Source: Cristatella mucedo
Lineage: Eukaryota > Bryozoa > Phylactolaemata > Cristatellidae
Length of the DNA: 23,002 nucleotides
Assembly: GCA_009760855.2 (NCBI GenBank)
Contig: WPIO01000580.1
Coordinates: 1 to 23,002, forward strand
Reading direction: 5' to 3'
Below the pieces are notes generated by a model that had not been told where the DNA came from, did no database searches, and saw nothing but the letters and a program-made list of their open reading frames with translations. Both the position numbers and the translations under genes were made by a program. This document shows positions 22,786 through 23,002 of the stretch, piece by piece (the first letter of the stretch is position 1; the number at the start of each line of letters is the position of its first letter).

Positions 22786-23002
22786 CGATTAGCTTATTTT
22801 GCATGACTTTACAGCAGATCGCACAAAATCTAGATACTTTAAATCGACCCGTCAGAGCGTGCAGTAGCTTGCAGCAGTGTGCAGCTCCTTGCTTTAGGCA
22901 ATCACACATGAATAACGAACTTTGCTTGATTTTGCAGCATATCGCGGAACATAAAGATATCTCGATACTGCACCTCATTCCGTGTGACAACTTGCTGCAG
23001 AT

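Larger units (their letters stand above)
1..23002. repeat. Satellite DNA array with 247-base dimeric unit, filling the whole window
   Basis: The sequence repeats from the first base to the last with a spacing of about 247 bases between successive GGCCATTCAC-like starts (for example 1, 248, 495; 1974, 2221, 2467, 2714, 2961, 3208, 3456, 3703, 3949, 4196, 4442). Each unit is an A half of about 124 bases followed by a B half of about 123 bases. Spacings rarely leave 245-250 except at four hybrid half-units and five deletion scars, so no foreign insertion is present. Both array edges lie outside the window. The unit is about 45% G+C. Arrays of this kind are known from eukaryotic centromeric and heterochromatic DNA; that location is inferred, not seen. 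I do not recognise the family. It is not primate alpha satellite, whose monomer is about 171 bases. Confidence 0.97.
21808..23002. repeat. Left end of a higher-order unit cut by the window edge
   Basis: The unit begins with the fifth landmark copy and then departs from the usual order. From about 22060 it matches the 3703/20521 type, with 32 bases missing at 22173. It then follows the 3949-4442 order of dimers, and from about 22820 it matches the 5480-5660 type. The right edge of the window falls inside a B half. Confidence 0.65.

Noticed and set aside
1-23002. A secreted cysteine-rich repeat protein gene of the Balbiani-ring kind.
   Set aside because: Such a gene needs one frame open over many repeats. 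Here no frame stays open beyond about five half-units, and the unit length breaks the frame.
1-23002. A CRISPR array.
   Set aside because: The whole unit repeats, with no short fixed repeat separated by unrelated spacers, and no cas genes are present.
1-23002. A CENP-B box in the B half (TTCGCTTGAGTTTGC resembles the first part of the box).
   Set aside because: The TTCG and the central A fit, but the required CGGG end is replaced by TTGC. Half a match to a degenerate motif is weak evidence.
1-23002. A transposable element or other insertion in the array.
   Set aside because: Distances between unit starts stay at 245-250 except at hybrids and deletions, and I find no extra sequence, terminal repeats or target-site duplication.
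1-23002. tRNA, rRNA or other structured RNA genes.
   Set aside because: No conserved tRNA box patterns or rRNA segments were recognised. All of the sequence is accounted for by the A and B halves.
1-23002. Telomeric repeats or a simple-sequence array.
   Set aside because: No short telomere-like motif is tandemly repeated. The only short repeats are one 12-base duplication and a few A runs.

Overview
The whole 23,002-base window is one uninterrupted tandem-repeat (satellite) array. I find no protein-coding gene, RNA gene, transposon or CRISPR array in it. A satellite this long, with this layout, points to eukaryotic heterochromatin (centromeric, pericentromeric or another repeat block). I do not recognise the repeat family and cannot name the species. 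The 247-base unit is about 45% G+C, and CpG is close to the count expected from base composition, so there is no strong sign of CpG decay by methylation.

Level 1: the array is built from half-units of about 123-124 bases, of two types. The A half is about 124 bases, starts GGCCATTCACACTTGAATAG and contains the palindrome TATCTAGATA. The B half is about 123 bases, starts GGCAATCGCACTTGAATAAC and contains GAATATAAAGACACC. Hand alignment of typical A and B halves gives roughly three-quarters identity, so they look like products of an old duplication. Both carry the core GCAGCAGATCGC.

Level 2: A and B alternate as a dimer of about 247 bases (usual spacing 245-250). Dimers start at 1, 248, 495, 864, 1110, 1357, 1605, 1974, 2221, 2467, 2714 and so on to the right edge. 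There are about 186 half-units in all. In four places a B/A hybrid half-unit makes a local trimer and shifts the register (618, 1728, 11591, 17141).

Level 3: diverged dimer variants recur in a partly conserved order. A rare sequence, GATACTTGCATCAAACC, occurs five times (1099, 5173, 9961, 15034, 21808) and divides the array into higher-order units of 4.07, 4.79, 5.07 and 6.77 kb, or about 33, 40, 41 and 57 half-units. A cassette of about 4.0 kb (1678-5690) recurs nearly unchanged at 11531-15551 and in deleted, mosaic form at 18690-22060. Partial copies lie at about 8850-10240, 17400-18090 and 22060-23002. The stretches 5.69-8.48 kb, 11.0-11.5 kb and 16.1-17.4 kb are more mixed.

Damage: five deletions (79, 65, 75, 192 and 32 bases) remove pieces that are not whole units. 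They contrast with the in-register gains and losses that built the array. Open reading frames of 60-217 codons appear on both strands, but 247 is not a multiple of three, so each frame closes within a few half-units. I read them as by-products of the repeat.
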